Positions 55,095 to 64,000 of a stretch of DNA of 64,000 nt are shown here, piece by piece. This DNA is from Undaria pinnatifida (Eukaryota > Sar > Phaeophyceae > Laminariales > Alariaceae): contig JABAKD010000004.1 of the NCBI GenBank assembly GCA_012845835.1, positions 2,939,433 through 3,003,432 of the forward strand. Direction: 5' to 3'. The translations under genes and the position numbers were made by a program. The number at the start of each line of letters is the position of its first letter. Within the stretch, counting starts at the first letter, position 1. The notes below the pieces were generated by a model. That model made no database searches. It was given only the letters and a program-made list of their open reading frames with translations, and was not told the origin of the DNA.

Positions 55095-56321
55095 GCTCGG
55101 AAGATACGGTGTTGGGGTTGATGTTCGCAGATGATTTTGTGGGGAAATCAGAAATACCATGAGGATTGCAGAAACAGATAAAGAAAGTACGAAATGGAGA
55201 GTGAATGTGAACGTGAAAAAGTGTACAGTAATTGTATAGTCTATAACGAAGATACGGTGAATCCGGTAAATTTCAACTGGTAGTGGAGAGAAGATGAACT
55301 ACTGATCGTAGACCAGTATGCGTACCTTGGCGTAGATATCTCAAAGGACTTCTCTTGGGATGCACACACAGCGAAATTTATAGGAAAGGAAAATCACAAG
55401 TAGTAGACAAGGTGGATGCGATCCTAGCAGACCCGCACCTTGACACTAGGATTAAAATATGTATTCTGATGAATATGATTGTACCAGAGTTAGAGTATGC
55501 AGGAGACGTATGGGAAGGGAACGCGAAGTTCATGCATAAACAACTGGAAACAGCAGTGCAGATGACAGCAGCTAAAAAATTACTAGGATGCTCAAGTACG
55601 ACGAGTAATACAGTATTAAGAACAAAACTAGGAAAGTACCAACTTGAAATAAATATAAACGTGAAACAGTTGAAATGGTAATATGAAGTGGAGAATGTGC
55701 CAGAAAAGAGGTTGCCAGCCATAGTTGATGATGCTGTATGGGAGAAAATAACAAAAGGGCGAGCTGGGATAAGATGGGATAACGTAGCCGAGAAAACATG
55801 GAAGGGTATGGAGGGAGGCCAAGAAGAGGTGCTGTCCACAGAAGCGTTTGTCGGGTACAAGACAGAAGCTAAAGAAAGAATAGAAGAAAGGGAAGGGCGA
55901 GCGATAAGAAATAAGGTGAAATAAGAGAATCACGTGGAGCTATACGGGGGGTTGAGGAAAGATAAATGAAATGAAAACGTATCTGCATGGCTCAATGGAC
56001 TACGCGAAAAAGCTGAATCTGCGATTTCGTGTAGGTGATCTGGACCTACCAGAAAGAAGAAAGAGATATACCAGTAGTCGGGAGAACGAGGACGTGGCTA
56101 CAAATGTGTGCTCGTGTGGCACAACAATAAAGAGGAGGGCCCACAGAGTGGGAGAATGCGAAATAAACAAGGAGGACCGGGATGCATTAGAGGAGGAGGT
56201 GAGGAAGTTAGACGTATGTGGCATGGAAGAGCTTGGTACACTAGGGAGTAACGAGGAAACAATCGCTATGCTAGGAGATAGATGGTGGCCGCAGACGGCG
56301 AACAAGACGGGGGTAGGATAG
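55095..56321 (+). pseudogene. LINE (non-LTR retrotransposon) ORF2 3' part
   Basis: 5'-truncated. Begins with SEDTVLGLMFADDFVG (about 55097-55144), the RT motif C with A-D-D, then in broken frames YLGVDISKDFSWDAH, ILADPHLDTRIKICILMNMI, VPELEYAGDVWEGNAKF and TAAKKLLGCSSTTSNTV (thumb region), and from 55971 MKTYLHGSMDYAKKLNLRFR, VGDLDLPERRKRYTSSREN. A zinc finger CX1CX8HX4C (C at residues 47, 49 and 63, His 58; 56109-56159) is the usual LINE C-terminal nucleic-acid-binding knuckle. The frame is cut by the pyrimidine tract at 56322. Confidence 0.85.
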
Positions 56322-56630
56322 GCAAACTCCCCCCCTCCCCCCTCCCCCCTCCCCCCCCCCCTCCCCCCCCTCCCTCGCCCCCCCCCGCCCCCCCCCCCCC
56401 CTCCCCCCTCCTTCCCCCCCCCTCCCCCCCCCCCCTCCCCCCTCCTTCCCCCCCCCTCCCCCCCTCCTCCCCCCCCCCTCTTCCCCCCCTCCTTCCCCCC
56501 CCCCCCTCTCCCACCCTCCCCCTCCCCCCCTCTCCCCCCCTCCCCCTCCCCCCCTCCCCCTTCCCCCCCCCCTCCCCCCCTCCCCCTCCCCCCCCGCCTC
56601 CCCCCCCTCTCTCCCCCCCTGCCCCCCCAT
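56322..56630 (+). repeat. 300-bp almost pure pyrimidine tract
   Basis: CCCCCCT/CCCCCC runs with only a handful of G residues over 300 bases. The complementary strand is a long string of G-runs with strong G-quadruplex or triplex potential. It forms the outer end of the fold-back repeat that follows; the G-rich counterpart is at 57300-57400. Confidence 0.9.
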
Positions 56631-57361
56631 CCCCGCTCCCTTTTGATCAAAACCAGGCCCCCACGTCCTTAAAAAAACTCTGCCCTCCCCTCACCGGATA
56701 TTCGACTTACAGGATTCACTTGATAAACTGACGCTTTTCCTTCCACAGCTGTCAGATTTTGTCCCCCTCAGAAACGGGTTATATAGTTTCCGCGCACAGA
56801 CTGACTAAAATCATCCTGTTGACCCTGATAGCTACACTGTAGTTGTAAGGGGAGTCGCCGACCTATATCCTTAATGAGGACACACAACCCGTAATACGCG
56901 CGATCGGAGTATCACACACAGCTTGCAAATATGATATTCGACAAAATATTCGATCTCACAGCTGGAGGGTATTTTCATTTTTTATATTGTAAAAAATGAA
57001 AATACCCTCCAGCTGTGAGATCGAAGACTTCGTCGAAACTCATATTTGCAAGCTGTGTGTGATACTCCGATCGCGCGTATTACGAGTTGTGTGTCCTCAT
57101 TAAGGATATAGGTCGGCGACTCCCCTTACAACTACAGTGTAGCTATCAGGGTCAACAGGATGATTTTAGTCAGTCTGTGCGCGGAAACTATCAAACCCGT
57201 TTCTGAGGGGGACAAAATCTGACAGGGGGACAAAATCTGACAGCTGTGGAGGGAAATGTATCCTTTTATCAAGTGAATCTTGTAAGTCGAATAACCGGTG
57301 AGGGGGGGGGGTGGAGTTTTGAAGAACGTGGGGGCCTGGTTTTGATCAAAAGCGAGCGGGG
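56627..57361. mobile_element. Fold-back element made of two inverted family 1 copies
   Basis: Left arm 56627-56986 (minus orientation) and right arm 56991-57361 (plus orientation) are inverted copies meeting at TTTTTTATATTGTAAAAAA. The arms share every family 1 block, from TTTTGATCAAAA at the outside to the AGCTGGAGGGTATTTTCATT end block at the centre. The right arm has a short duplication (GGGGGACAAAATCTGACAG twice, 57207-57243). Outside it are C-runs on the left and G-runs on the right. No gene is encoded. Confidence 0.9.
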
Positions 57362-57789
57362 TTGGAGGGAAGGGGGGGGGGAGGGGGGGGGGGGCGGACG
57401 GGCGGGCAATTTGTGCGTGTAGCTATAAATCCTTTCAAGGGGATAAATCTGACGGTTTTGGGGAAAAGAAATAAATAATATGCACCAGTTTATCATGGGG
57501 GGGGGTTATTATAGCTTTTTCGATTCTGTTTTTTTCATATGATCTATTCTTATCTTCTTCGCGCTTTTTTCTTTCTCCTTCTCCCTCTCTAGACGTGACT
57601 CAGACCCGGTGCCACCCAGCAGGCTCCTTTGCCTCCTCCACGCTACAGTACACGGGCCTTCATTTTTATCGCGAGAAGGCTTCGTCAATGAAAAGCATTT
57701 TTTCCCTCGTCGACTCACATCGAGTTGCCCACCCACGATGCTAGGCGCCCTCAGCAGTTAATTGGTCCCTTTGATTATGTATCGAGGAA
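57362..57789. other. G-runs then unrecognised DNA
   Basis: G-runs at 57371-57393 and 57499-57506 end the fold-back unit. Beyond, a minus-strand frame near 57509-57736 is Lys/Glu-rich through a CTTCTTCTC stretch; not considered a gene. Confidence 0.5.
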
Positions 57790-57885
57790 GTCGGACCCAC
57801 GTAGGATTCGAACTCCAAACCCAACTACCTTGGTATGTTAATAAGCAGTCAAGGGTAACCACTAGAGAGACCACCGGGCCGACCG
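57790..57885 (-). other. tRNA-like sequence, probable tRNA-derived relic
   Basis: Minus strand carries GGTCTCTCTAGTGGTTACC (A-box region), an anticodon-like hairpin CCTTG...CAAGG with a 17-base loop, and AGTTCGAATCC (B-box with one mismatch, complement of 57803-57813). The T-stem pairs poorly and no acceptor stem forms, so this is not a working tRNA; a SINE head or pseudogene is likely. Confidence 0.4.
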
Positions 57886-59218
57886 GCCTTTACACCAGGC
57901 ATGCTCCAAACACAAACTACCCTACTTTGGAAGGAATCGCAAGGACTGTTGGGATATCGCAATCAAAATGTGTGTTGCTTATCGCCGCTGTGTCATCTTC
58001 ACAAACTGCGTGTGCGGATACTTTCGTTGCGCGTGGCATTTTGTTATCAAGTCACGCACTAGAAATTTCCGTGGTTGCGAGAGCTACCGAATGTCCCCTC
58101 TTCCCTCTCAAAGAAATAAAAGCAACACGGCTACGACCAAAGAAAGTAACAATTATTAGAATAGGTTTCGTCCGTGACATACTCAATCGATCGCTCTCTC
58201 CCTCTCCCACGCTCGCGCAACCACCACCACACCACACTAGACCTCAGCTTAACGAGACGATTGTGAAAAGGTGATCAATACAAGAATAGTACTATATGTC
58301 CGTAATCATTCTATTCATACATGGACGACGACGGTAGGAGGAGGAGGAGGTATACATAATACATCATAAATCGTGTTCGGCGGAACAGGCTTTATTCCGA
58401 CAATATTAATAAGATTTGTCTAACCTGATCAAACGATGAGACATTGCAGTCTGTTTTCATTGACCGTATTTCCCCTGCACTCGGAGCAATTCTGATTGGT
58501 CAACGCGACAATTGCAGAAAATGAATAAGTAGGGACTCCGGATGGGGACTTTTTGAGTCAGATAGAAGTCCCTTGTATTTGCGACCATACTGATACTGCT
58601 GTAATTGTAATTGCAAGGACGGGGACGATGCAGTAGCATGGTGGCCATCGTTGTCTCCACCGAAGAGGAAGGGCACTCTGAACATGCACACCCGAAGACA
58701 ACTTCAAGAGCAGTAATAATACACTGAGCCAAAGGGGGCTTAGCTCGAACATATCGAAAATTGGGACCGCCAATCATCAGTTGTTCTACTCTACCATCTC
58801 CGTAGATTCTGTGAAGTCATACACATCATACATCAGACGTGTGCGCACTTATTCAAGCAAGGTACATGCCTCAAATAATCAATGTCAATTTCAAGCCAAT
58901 ACTGTCTCTGCTCCAAAAACCCGAATAGTGTTTCCCAACGCCGTCGCTAGCGGAATCGAACCACAGTAATCGCAACGGAAATCGCTGATAAGAATATGGG
59001 CGATCAAGAGTGCAGTAAGGTTAATCCGTGTAAAAAAAACAGAAAGAAAAACTTTCGATCGTTGTCCAATAAATCAACCGAAGAATAACCATTAAACCAA
59101 ACAATATTGTTCCCCCACATTGGTATACCTCCAACTCTTCAATCAAGCAAAATTCTGGGGGTAGATACTCTCGTTCTCAACCTCCTGCCTCAGGCAAATG
59201 AAAAATAGTATAACTGTT
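57886..59218. other. No gene seen
   Basis: Unique-looking DNA. Frames up to 170 codons (57762-58274) have no recognisable content. A GGAGGAGGAGG microsatellite lies near 58336-58350. Confidence 0.5.
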
Positions 59219-59302
59219 TGTTAAGGAATTCGTGGGGTATTAGTCCGTTTGACCACTTGCAACTGGTTAACCAATAGCTTACCCAAACTAAGCCTTATAA
59301 CA
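59219..59302 (-). repeat. 3' LTR of the miniature element
   Basis: 84 bases, preceded on the minus strand by the purine tract AAAGGGGGGGAGAG. Shares with its partner GACCACTTGCAACTGGTTAA and CCCAAACTAAGCCTTATAAC. Confidence 0.8.
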
Positions 59303-59492
59303 CTCTCCCCCCCTTTAACGGCAGGATAGCAGGTCGGCCGGATATACGGCGGACCTCTGTCAATATCCAAGCCGTTTCATTTCCTGGGGATGCCAGGGAG
59401 AGTATTTTTCAAGTTCGACATGGATGGGGAAAATCTGAAAAGTTTATTATTGTGGATGGTGGGGATCGAACCCACGACCCAAAAACCCATGT

Positions 59493-59508
59493 CCTGTCGA
59501 CGACGCCA
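59493..59508 (-). other. Primer-binding site of the miniature element
   Basis: TGGCGTCGTCGACAGG, two bases inside the LTR. The first 11 bases equal the PBS of the 1.7-kb element at 41119. A cognate tRNA would end CGACGACGCCA. Confidence 0.6.
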
Positions 59509-59510
59509 CT

Positions 59511-59598
59511 TGTTAAGGAATTAGTGGGGTATTGGTCCGTTTGACCACTTGCAACTGGTTAACCAATACGTAGCTTACCCAAACTAAGCCTTATAACA
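59511..59598 (-). repeat. 5' LTR of the miniature element
   Basis: 88 bases; minus strand starts TGTTATAAGGCTTAGTTTGG and ends CCTTAACA. Differs from the other LTR by a four-base CGTA insertion and a few substitutions. Confidence 0.8.
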
Positions 59599-60969
59599 TG
59601 GTATTAATAGTATCAACACAGACCCGAGTTTTATTCTCGGACGTTGATACGAACACATACATAGTGAATTTTTCATCCCCCCTGCTCGTGACGACTGTCA
59701 TGACAATGCTTATTCCATCCTAGATTAACGCAAACTCCAAAATACCATCTAAATCCAAAACAAAGAAGTGTAAGAGTATCGCCTTCATTCAACTATTATT
59801 TTTTCATGACCCAAAAAAAGAGCTAACATATATCTCCCCCAATCCGGAACCGAACCCCCCCACTCCGGAGTCAATCCACATGTTGTCCAACCAGTTCCGC
59901 TCTGGTTTAGTCCACGCCAAGCTCTCAACACGCGTTGGTATTATATTACAGGACACTTTGATTAGGACATGTATGTGCCTTTTCAACTATGAAAGCCAGC
60001 ATTCATCATGCCTACCTACTCCACCTGTTGAAAGAAATCAAGCATCCTGCCAGCTCGACCTCCTATTAATATCGCTAGGAGTTCATCGCAAGACTACGGC
60101 GGTGGTGATGTCCCGCGGTAAATCCGCGATCTGAAAATAATATATCACGCAGACGATCGATATCTCTTTCCGCCCCACCAGCTCAAAGATAAAAATATCA
60201 AATTACCTTGTCAAACGCTCCCAAAAAACAGCAAACATATTGCTCGTATACGGCTGCTGTGCGTTCGTTCGTACATGATGTGTGATCACCTGTGGATAGT
60301 ATAGGCCTTATATCTATGTACCCTTCCCCCCTGATCACTCGGTTTTGTACGGCATTGATTGGGAGGGGGGGGGGGGTTGAACACAATACTATCATTCAAT
60401 GTTGCCCAGAAAACACGTCAATAAACTACGGTTCTCATACCTGGTACCACAGGTACTGTATTAATGCAGGCATAACACAAGAGGTAGGGTTGAAAAAGCA
60501 GTTATGTGTTAAAACCGCAACCACCCTATCCGTCACCTCTCGTTGTTGCAACAAAAGTTTGAAGCACGGATGCATAGACTATATCATATACATGTGAAAT
60601 TTTCCCGACCAACAAAGGAAAAAAAGTATACCACCACGACCATGTTGTTGTTGTTCTCACACTAACTCGCATAATCAAGTCCGTGGTCACAGGACAGGCT
60701 CCAGTCACTCTGGAGCTCCAGGGAAAACACACACAACTCAAGGTGGTACACGCATATATCACAGATGACGCATTTCATGCCTCCACCAGAAACATATAAA
60801 AGTGAAATCGGGAGTCAGTCTACGATGTGCCAGGTCCAGGCCGGTGCATACGTCTCACTACTCACGCCTGGAGAAAACAAATATTCCGATTGCCACCCAA
60901 GTAAGACTACCACGTATATATTACACGTAGTATCTATCACTACGCATACGCACGACAGGCGTAAGTCAA
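59599..60969. other. No gene seen
   Basis: Unique-looking, AT-richer DNA. Short frames only. Confidence 0.5.
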
Positions 60970-61172
60970 TTGGAGAAAAACAAACAAACAAAAGAAAAGA
61001 AAATAAAGGAAAGGAAATAAAAGATAAGAAAAACGAAACAAAACGAAAAAGGCAAGCAAAGAGAAGAAAAAGACAAGAAAAGCAAGAAAAGTCTAGACAA
61101 GAAAGCAAGGAAAAATGAAGAGAAGAAAAGAAAAAAGAAAGAGAGAGAAAGAAAGAAAAGAAAGAAAAATGT
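60970..61172 (+). repeat. Purine-rich AAAGA simple tract
   Basis: About 200 bases almost wholly A and G (AAAGAAAAGAAAATAAAGG type, ending GAAAGAAAGAAAAGAAAG). Open lysine-rich frame is an artefact of composition. Confidence 0.85.
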
Positions 61173-61375
61173 CATACTAGCAGACCCTAGGAACTGGCTA
61201 AGGATGACATTGGGCTAACAGAGGGTATCACGTCCATCATCAACGGCACCTGGGAGAGAACGCAACATGGCGAAGAAGTCAGAGCGGTCTTATGCTATCT
61301 TGTGACGGCCATTAGAAGGCCCACAACTTTCAATACGATGATGGTCAAACCCAGACTTCAGTCTCTTGGGCATGA
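61173..61375. other. No gene seen
   Basis: Short unique stretch between the purine tract and the G/C-rich tail of the LINE. Confidence 0.5.
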
Positions 61376-61512
61376 CGCTCCCCCTTCCCCCCCTCCCTCC
61401 TTCCTCCCTTTCCCCCTCCCCCCTCCCCCCCTCCCCCCTCCCCCCTCCCCCCCTCCCCCCTTCCCCCCTCCCCCAGTCCCCTCTCCGCCCCCCCCCCTCC
61501 CCCCTGCCCCCG
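61376..61512 (-). repeat. G-rich tail at the 3' end of the LINE
   Basis: Pyrimidine-rich on the plus strand (CCCCCTCCCCCC), hence GGGGGGAG-rich on the minus strand, where it follows the LINE coding end. It may be the element's 3' simple-repeat tail or a separate expansion at the insertion site. Confidence 0.55.
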
Positions 61513-62139
61513 GCCGCTTAGAGATGCCAACGGTGGATGGCGCTGCCGAAGCCTTTGCGCGTCGCTCTGCAGCTTTGCGTCTCTCCGTTTCATGCCAATT
61601 CCGCATGAACAACTAGGCTCCCTCCTCCACTCTTCGAAACCATCTGCCAGCCTTCTGAGCAGCCTTTCGCCATTCTTCGAATTTCATTCCAAAGACCGAC
61701 ATATCCTCCTTCAGATGAGCCATCCAGTCTTTGTCTTGCCCCCCTGAGTAGCCCTTACCCCCAACAAACTCCCCAAACATCACCCTCTGTGGAAGACGCT
61801 CCTCTCCCATACGTGCCACGAATCCCGCTATATCCTTCGTTTGCGCACTATCGCCTCAACGCTCTCGTAATCTGTCTGGGCAAGCGCCTCGGCGTACGAT
61901 AGGGTGTGGTCGTCGCGCTTCCGTTTCCGCCATCCAAGGCATCGGAGGAGCATGGAGCGGTGAATCCGTCGTAGCCTGTCATAGTCAGGCTTCTTCGGGC
62001 TCCACGTCATGCAACCGTACAGCAGTGTCTCGACCACCTCAGCTTCCAGCAACCGCACCTTCAACTGTAAGCGCACACCCGGGCGATCTTGTACCGCTGG
62101 AAGCACTCTCAGGCCCTCTGAAGACGCCGCGTATTTCAA
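61513..62139 (-). pseudogene. LINE ORF2 C-terminal part
   Basis: Continues the RT after a shift: [36 protein letters not shown] (the usual Y-G-x-x-T-W block), DYDRLRRIHRSMLLRCLGWR, DDHTLSYAEALAQTDYESVE. After a second shift near 61825 it reads MARMGEERLPQRVMFGEFVG, DKDWMAHLKEDMSVFG and EWRKAAQKAGRWFRRVEEGA, then HETERRKAAERRAKAS. No CCHC knuckle is seen, unlike the other LINE. This is typical of RTE/I-like ORF2 ends by feel only. Confidence 0.8.
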
Positions 62140-63780
62140 TGCTAAGGTCTCTGTCTGCGGTGATAGCCCCGCCTAAGTATACAGACTGGATTGTTGGTTT
62201 GTATACCTGGCCGGCTGCGTTGATCGTGAAGGACACCTTCCCCCCGCTTTTGGTTTCCAGGCACATTATCTCTGTTTTTGCTTCGGGTACTGTAAGCCCG
62301 AACGACGAGCACGCAGTCACGATCACCGTCATCATTCTCTCCAGCCCTTCTGATGATCGCGATACGATGCCCGCATCGTCCGCGTGCAGCATACCCCACA
62401 ATCTCTGCACCCCTTCCCCCTCCTTCCCCCTCCGTCCGTCGACTTTGCCTGTGCGTGAAGTGCCCTTCTTCACGCCTTCCTCCTTTCGCTGGAGCTGCAC
62501 CATGTTGTCCGTGATGGCTGCATCAGCGAGGAAGCGTTTCTCGGCCACACGCAGTACCGCCGTGAAAAACATGTTGAACAGCAGTGGCACGAGCACGCAT
62601 CCTTGCCTGAGACCTTGCCCCACTTCGAACTTATCCGAGCACTCTCCATCATCCAGCCGCACGCATGCTTGAATACCGTCGTGGAATTGGCGGATGACGG
62701 CGAGCATTCTCGGTGGCACGCCAAAATGAGCAAGGACATCCCACAAAAGACTTCGGTCGACGTAGTCATATGCTTTGGTGAGGTCGATAAAGCACATGTA
62801 CGAGGGGCTGTCCTTCTTCCGCGCCAGTTCCTGCAGTCGTCGTACTACGAACATCATGTCAACCGTCGAGCGTTGGGGTCTGAACCCACACTGTTCCTCC
62901 GGCAGAATGTTCTCGCGTTCGCAATAGCCACTCAGGCGACCCGTGATCACTTTGAGCAACAATTTGCCGGCGTGAGCCACGAGGGAGATGCCACGATAAT
63001 TGCCACACTTCGTCCGATCTTTCTTCTTGTGAAGCACTGTATTCGTTGCATCTTTCCATTGTTGCGGTACGCCACCCCCCCTCCACACAGCGACGATGAT
63101 ATCGTGGAACTTTCCAAGGGTGTTGAATTCTCCTTCGTCGGCCAAAACCTTCAAGAGCTCGGCCGGGAGATCATCGGGCCCTACCGCCTTTCGGTTCGCC
63201 AGCGCCCGGATCGCCTCCTCTACTTCGTACCTAGACGGGACATCGTCCAGTGGTCTGCACGGGGGCCACTGCTTAAGCTCGCCCACAATGCTCGGATCAA
63301 GGGTCGGCGACTTGGTGTTGAGCAGTTTGTAAAACCACCTCACCCACCGCTCGCGGGTGAGGACGTTATCCCGCAGCAATCGACCTGCCTCGTCCTTGAT
63401 GTACTGCGAGTTAAACGTCCTCTTCCCTTCCACATCCATCCCCTTGAGGTGTTTGTAGAAGCCAAATTGATCACCTTCTCGGATACGCCCTTCGAGTTGG
63501 CTAACGAAACCTTCGAAGAACCTCTGAACAGCTTCCGCCCGCGTACGGTTCAGCTGTTTGGTGGTCGCCTTCAAGGCTTGCCGTAGACCACGATCGTTTG
63601 GAGCAGAACGGACCCGTATTCTCGCGTCTTCCCTATCCTGCCATCGTGCATTCAACACCGCTCTCGTCTCCTCTGTCGCACACCAGCCCCTCGGCACTTG
63701 TTTGCGCCGAATAGGGGGCGCTATGTCGGCGGCGTTTGACAGTATCGTCTCGATCAGTACCAGGTACCATCTATCATGAG
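62130..63780 (-). pseudogene. LINE reverse transcriptase
   Basis: A long uninterrupted frame (600 codons, formally from an ATG at 63841 in flanking DNA to 62039). RT signatures in order, numbered from that [19 protein letters not shown] (217-231), [11 protein letters not shown] (278-288), [14 protein letters not shown] (315-328), [17 protein letters not shown] (motif A, 351-367), GQGLRQGC (motif B, 408-415) and [10 protein letters not shown] (motif C with A-D-D, 485-494). Catalytic Asp residues are intact, so the RT core is well preserved. An insertion of about 30 basic residues lies between motifs B and C. The last 35 residues are frame-shifted: true continuation is in the frame at 62139. 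Confidence 0.9.
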
Positions 63781-63860
63781 TATATACCGCTATTAATAAT
63801 CCACCAGTCAATACCGTGATCGTTTTCTCGACCAAGATCAAAAGTCATATTTTCGGCAGT

Positions 63861-63902
63861 AACCATTTTTCCTTGACTCTTTGGAACTGAGGAAAAATGG
63901 TT
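63861..63902. repeat. 12-bp perfect hairpin
   Basis: AACCATTTTTCC (63861-63872) and GGAAAAATGGTT (63891-63902) are perfect inverted repeats around an 18-base loop. Lies outside the LINE, near the window end; may be part of a structure cut off by the window. Confidence 0.7.
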
Positions 63903-64000
63903 GATTGGAAAGGAACCAAAGTGCCAACTCTTATTATATACTACAGAAAAAATAGTTTTCAGCAGTGCACTGACCATATATTCAGGCAATCAAGCATCAC

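Larger units (their letters stand above)
53380..55095 (-). mobile_element. DIRS-order tyrosine-recombinase retroelement, decayed
   Basis: On the minus strand, in order: an RT C-terminal stretch (LLFAGKVHHAPFVIRPVRCF, about 55050-54985), an RNase H domain (about 54870-54400) and a tyrosine recombinase (about 54255-53380). RT-RH-YR in this order is the hallmark of DIRS/Ngaro-type elements, which integrate with a tyrosine recombinase in place of a DDE integrase. The RT catalytic core is missing: at 55095 the element abuts a LINE fragment on the other strand. Frameshifts and stops break every domain. Confidence 0.75.
59219..59598 (-). mobile_element. Miniature LTR element (SMART/TRIM-like, 380 bp)
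   Basis: Direct repeats of 84 and 88 bases (59219-59302 and 59511-59598) with TGTTA...TAACA ends flank only 208 bases. Minus orientation is set by a primer-binding site next to the right repeat (59493-59508) and a polypurine tract AAAGGGGGGGAGAG next to the left one (59303-59316). No protein can be encoded. The interior also holds a perfect pol III B-box and T-arm (GTGGGTTCGATCCCCAC on the minus strand, 59459-59475). No clear target-site duplication was found. Confidence 0.8.
61513..63780 (-). mobile_element. LINE (non-LTR retrotransposon), 5'-truncated
   Basis: Minus-strand ORF2 of an endonuclease/RT-type LINE. The endonuclease domain is missing; similarity starts near 63770 in the linker before RT and continues through RT, thumb and C-terminal region to the G-rich tail. 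5' truncation is usual for LINE copies. One frameshift at about 62140 and another near 61825 interrupt the product. Confidence 0.85.

Noticed and set aside
56000-56731. Glycine-rich (minus) and proline-rich (plus) frames of 80-216 codons
   Set aside because: Produced by the pyrimidine tract at 56322-56630. No domain and no start context.
59459-59520. tRNA gene on the minus strand
   Set aside because: T-arm is perfect, yet no acceptor or anticodon stem can be built; it is better explained as the interior of the miniature LTR element.
62603-63586. 327-codon plus-strand frame
   Set aside because: It is exactly antisense to the LINE reverse transcriptase, whose minus-strand frame carries the catalytic motifs. 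A mirror frame, not a gene.

Overview
Nature of the window. This is eukaryotic nuclear DNA, gene-poor and crowded with retroelements. There are no bacterial operons, ribosome-binding sites or rRNA genes. One host-type gene is convincing: an ankyrin-repeat protein at 944-2893. Two exon-like pieces of a major-facilitator transporter lie 12 kb apart on the same strand (17239-17414 and 29924-30148). The ankyrin protein ends with a W-R-R-R-G-W block and a short hydrophobic tail that I associate with stramenopile, especially brown-algal, ankyrin families. The mix of Copia, DIRS-order and LINE elements also fits a stramenopile alga. This assignment is inference from recalled family features, not a search.

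Layout. 1-900: a dispersed G-rich repeat. 944-2893: the ankyrin gene. 4.0-7.5 kb: a mosaic of short repeat families, with a 98-bp tandem duplication that runs into a tRNA-like pol III promoter. 9.1-16.7 kb: two Copia elements of one family, tail to tail around an almost perfect 0.7-kb palindrome; the right copy is nearly complete but frameshifted, the left keeps only gag. 17.2 kb: MFS exon. 19.2-25.8 kb: a second Copia family with both LTRs, a primer-binding site, a polypurine tract and a MITE inside its 3' LTR. 26-32 kb: mostly unique DNA with the second MFS piece. 32.4-35.3 kb: a divergent satellite array with a repeat of about 178 bp. 35.4-39.3 kb: copies of the G/C-rich repeat family. 39.4-42.4 kb: a non-autonomous LTR element (about 1.7 kb) plus an inverted partial copy. 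42.8-48.8 kb: a third Copia element with glycine/glutamine-rich Gag repeats. 51.5-51.9 kb: an array of GACGGGACGGG boxes. 53.4-55.1 kb: a decayed tyrosine-recombinase (DIRS-order RT-RH-YR) element. 55.1-56.3 kb: the 3' end of a LINE, interrupted by a pyrimidine tract and a fold-back repeat (56.3-57.4 kb). 59.2-59.6 kb: a miniature LTR element of only 380 bp with recognisable LTRs, PBS and PPT. 61.5-63.8 kb: a 5'-truncated LINE on the minus strand.

How the pieces fit. Almost all coding potential outside the ankyrin gene belongs to mobile elements, and each of these carries frameshifts, stops or deletions, so none looks autonomous now. The two Copia families on 11.9-16.7 and 19.2-25.8 kb share a primer-binding site of the half-tRNA-iMet type (GGTT-T-TGAGCC). 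The two non-autonomous LTR elements share a different site starting TGGCGTCGTCG, so they probably depend on another, unseen helper family. If the two MFS pieces belong to one gene, the second Copia element sits in one of its introns.
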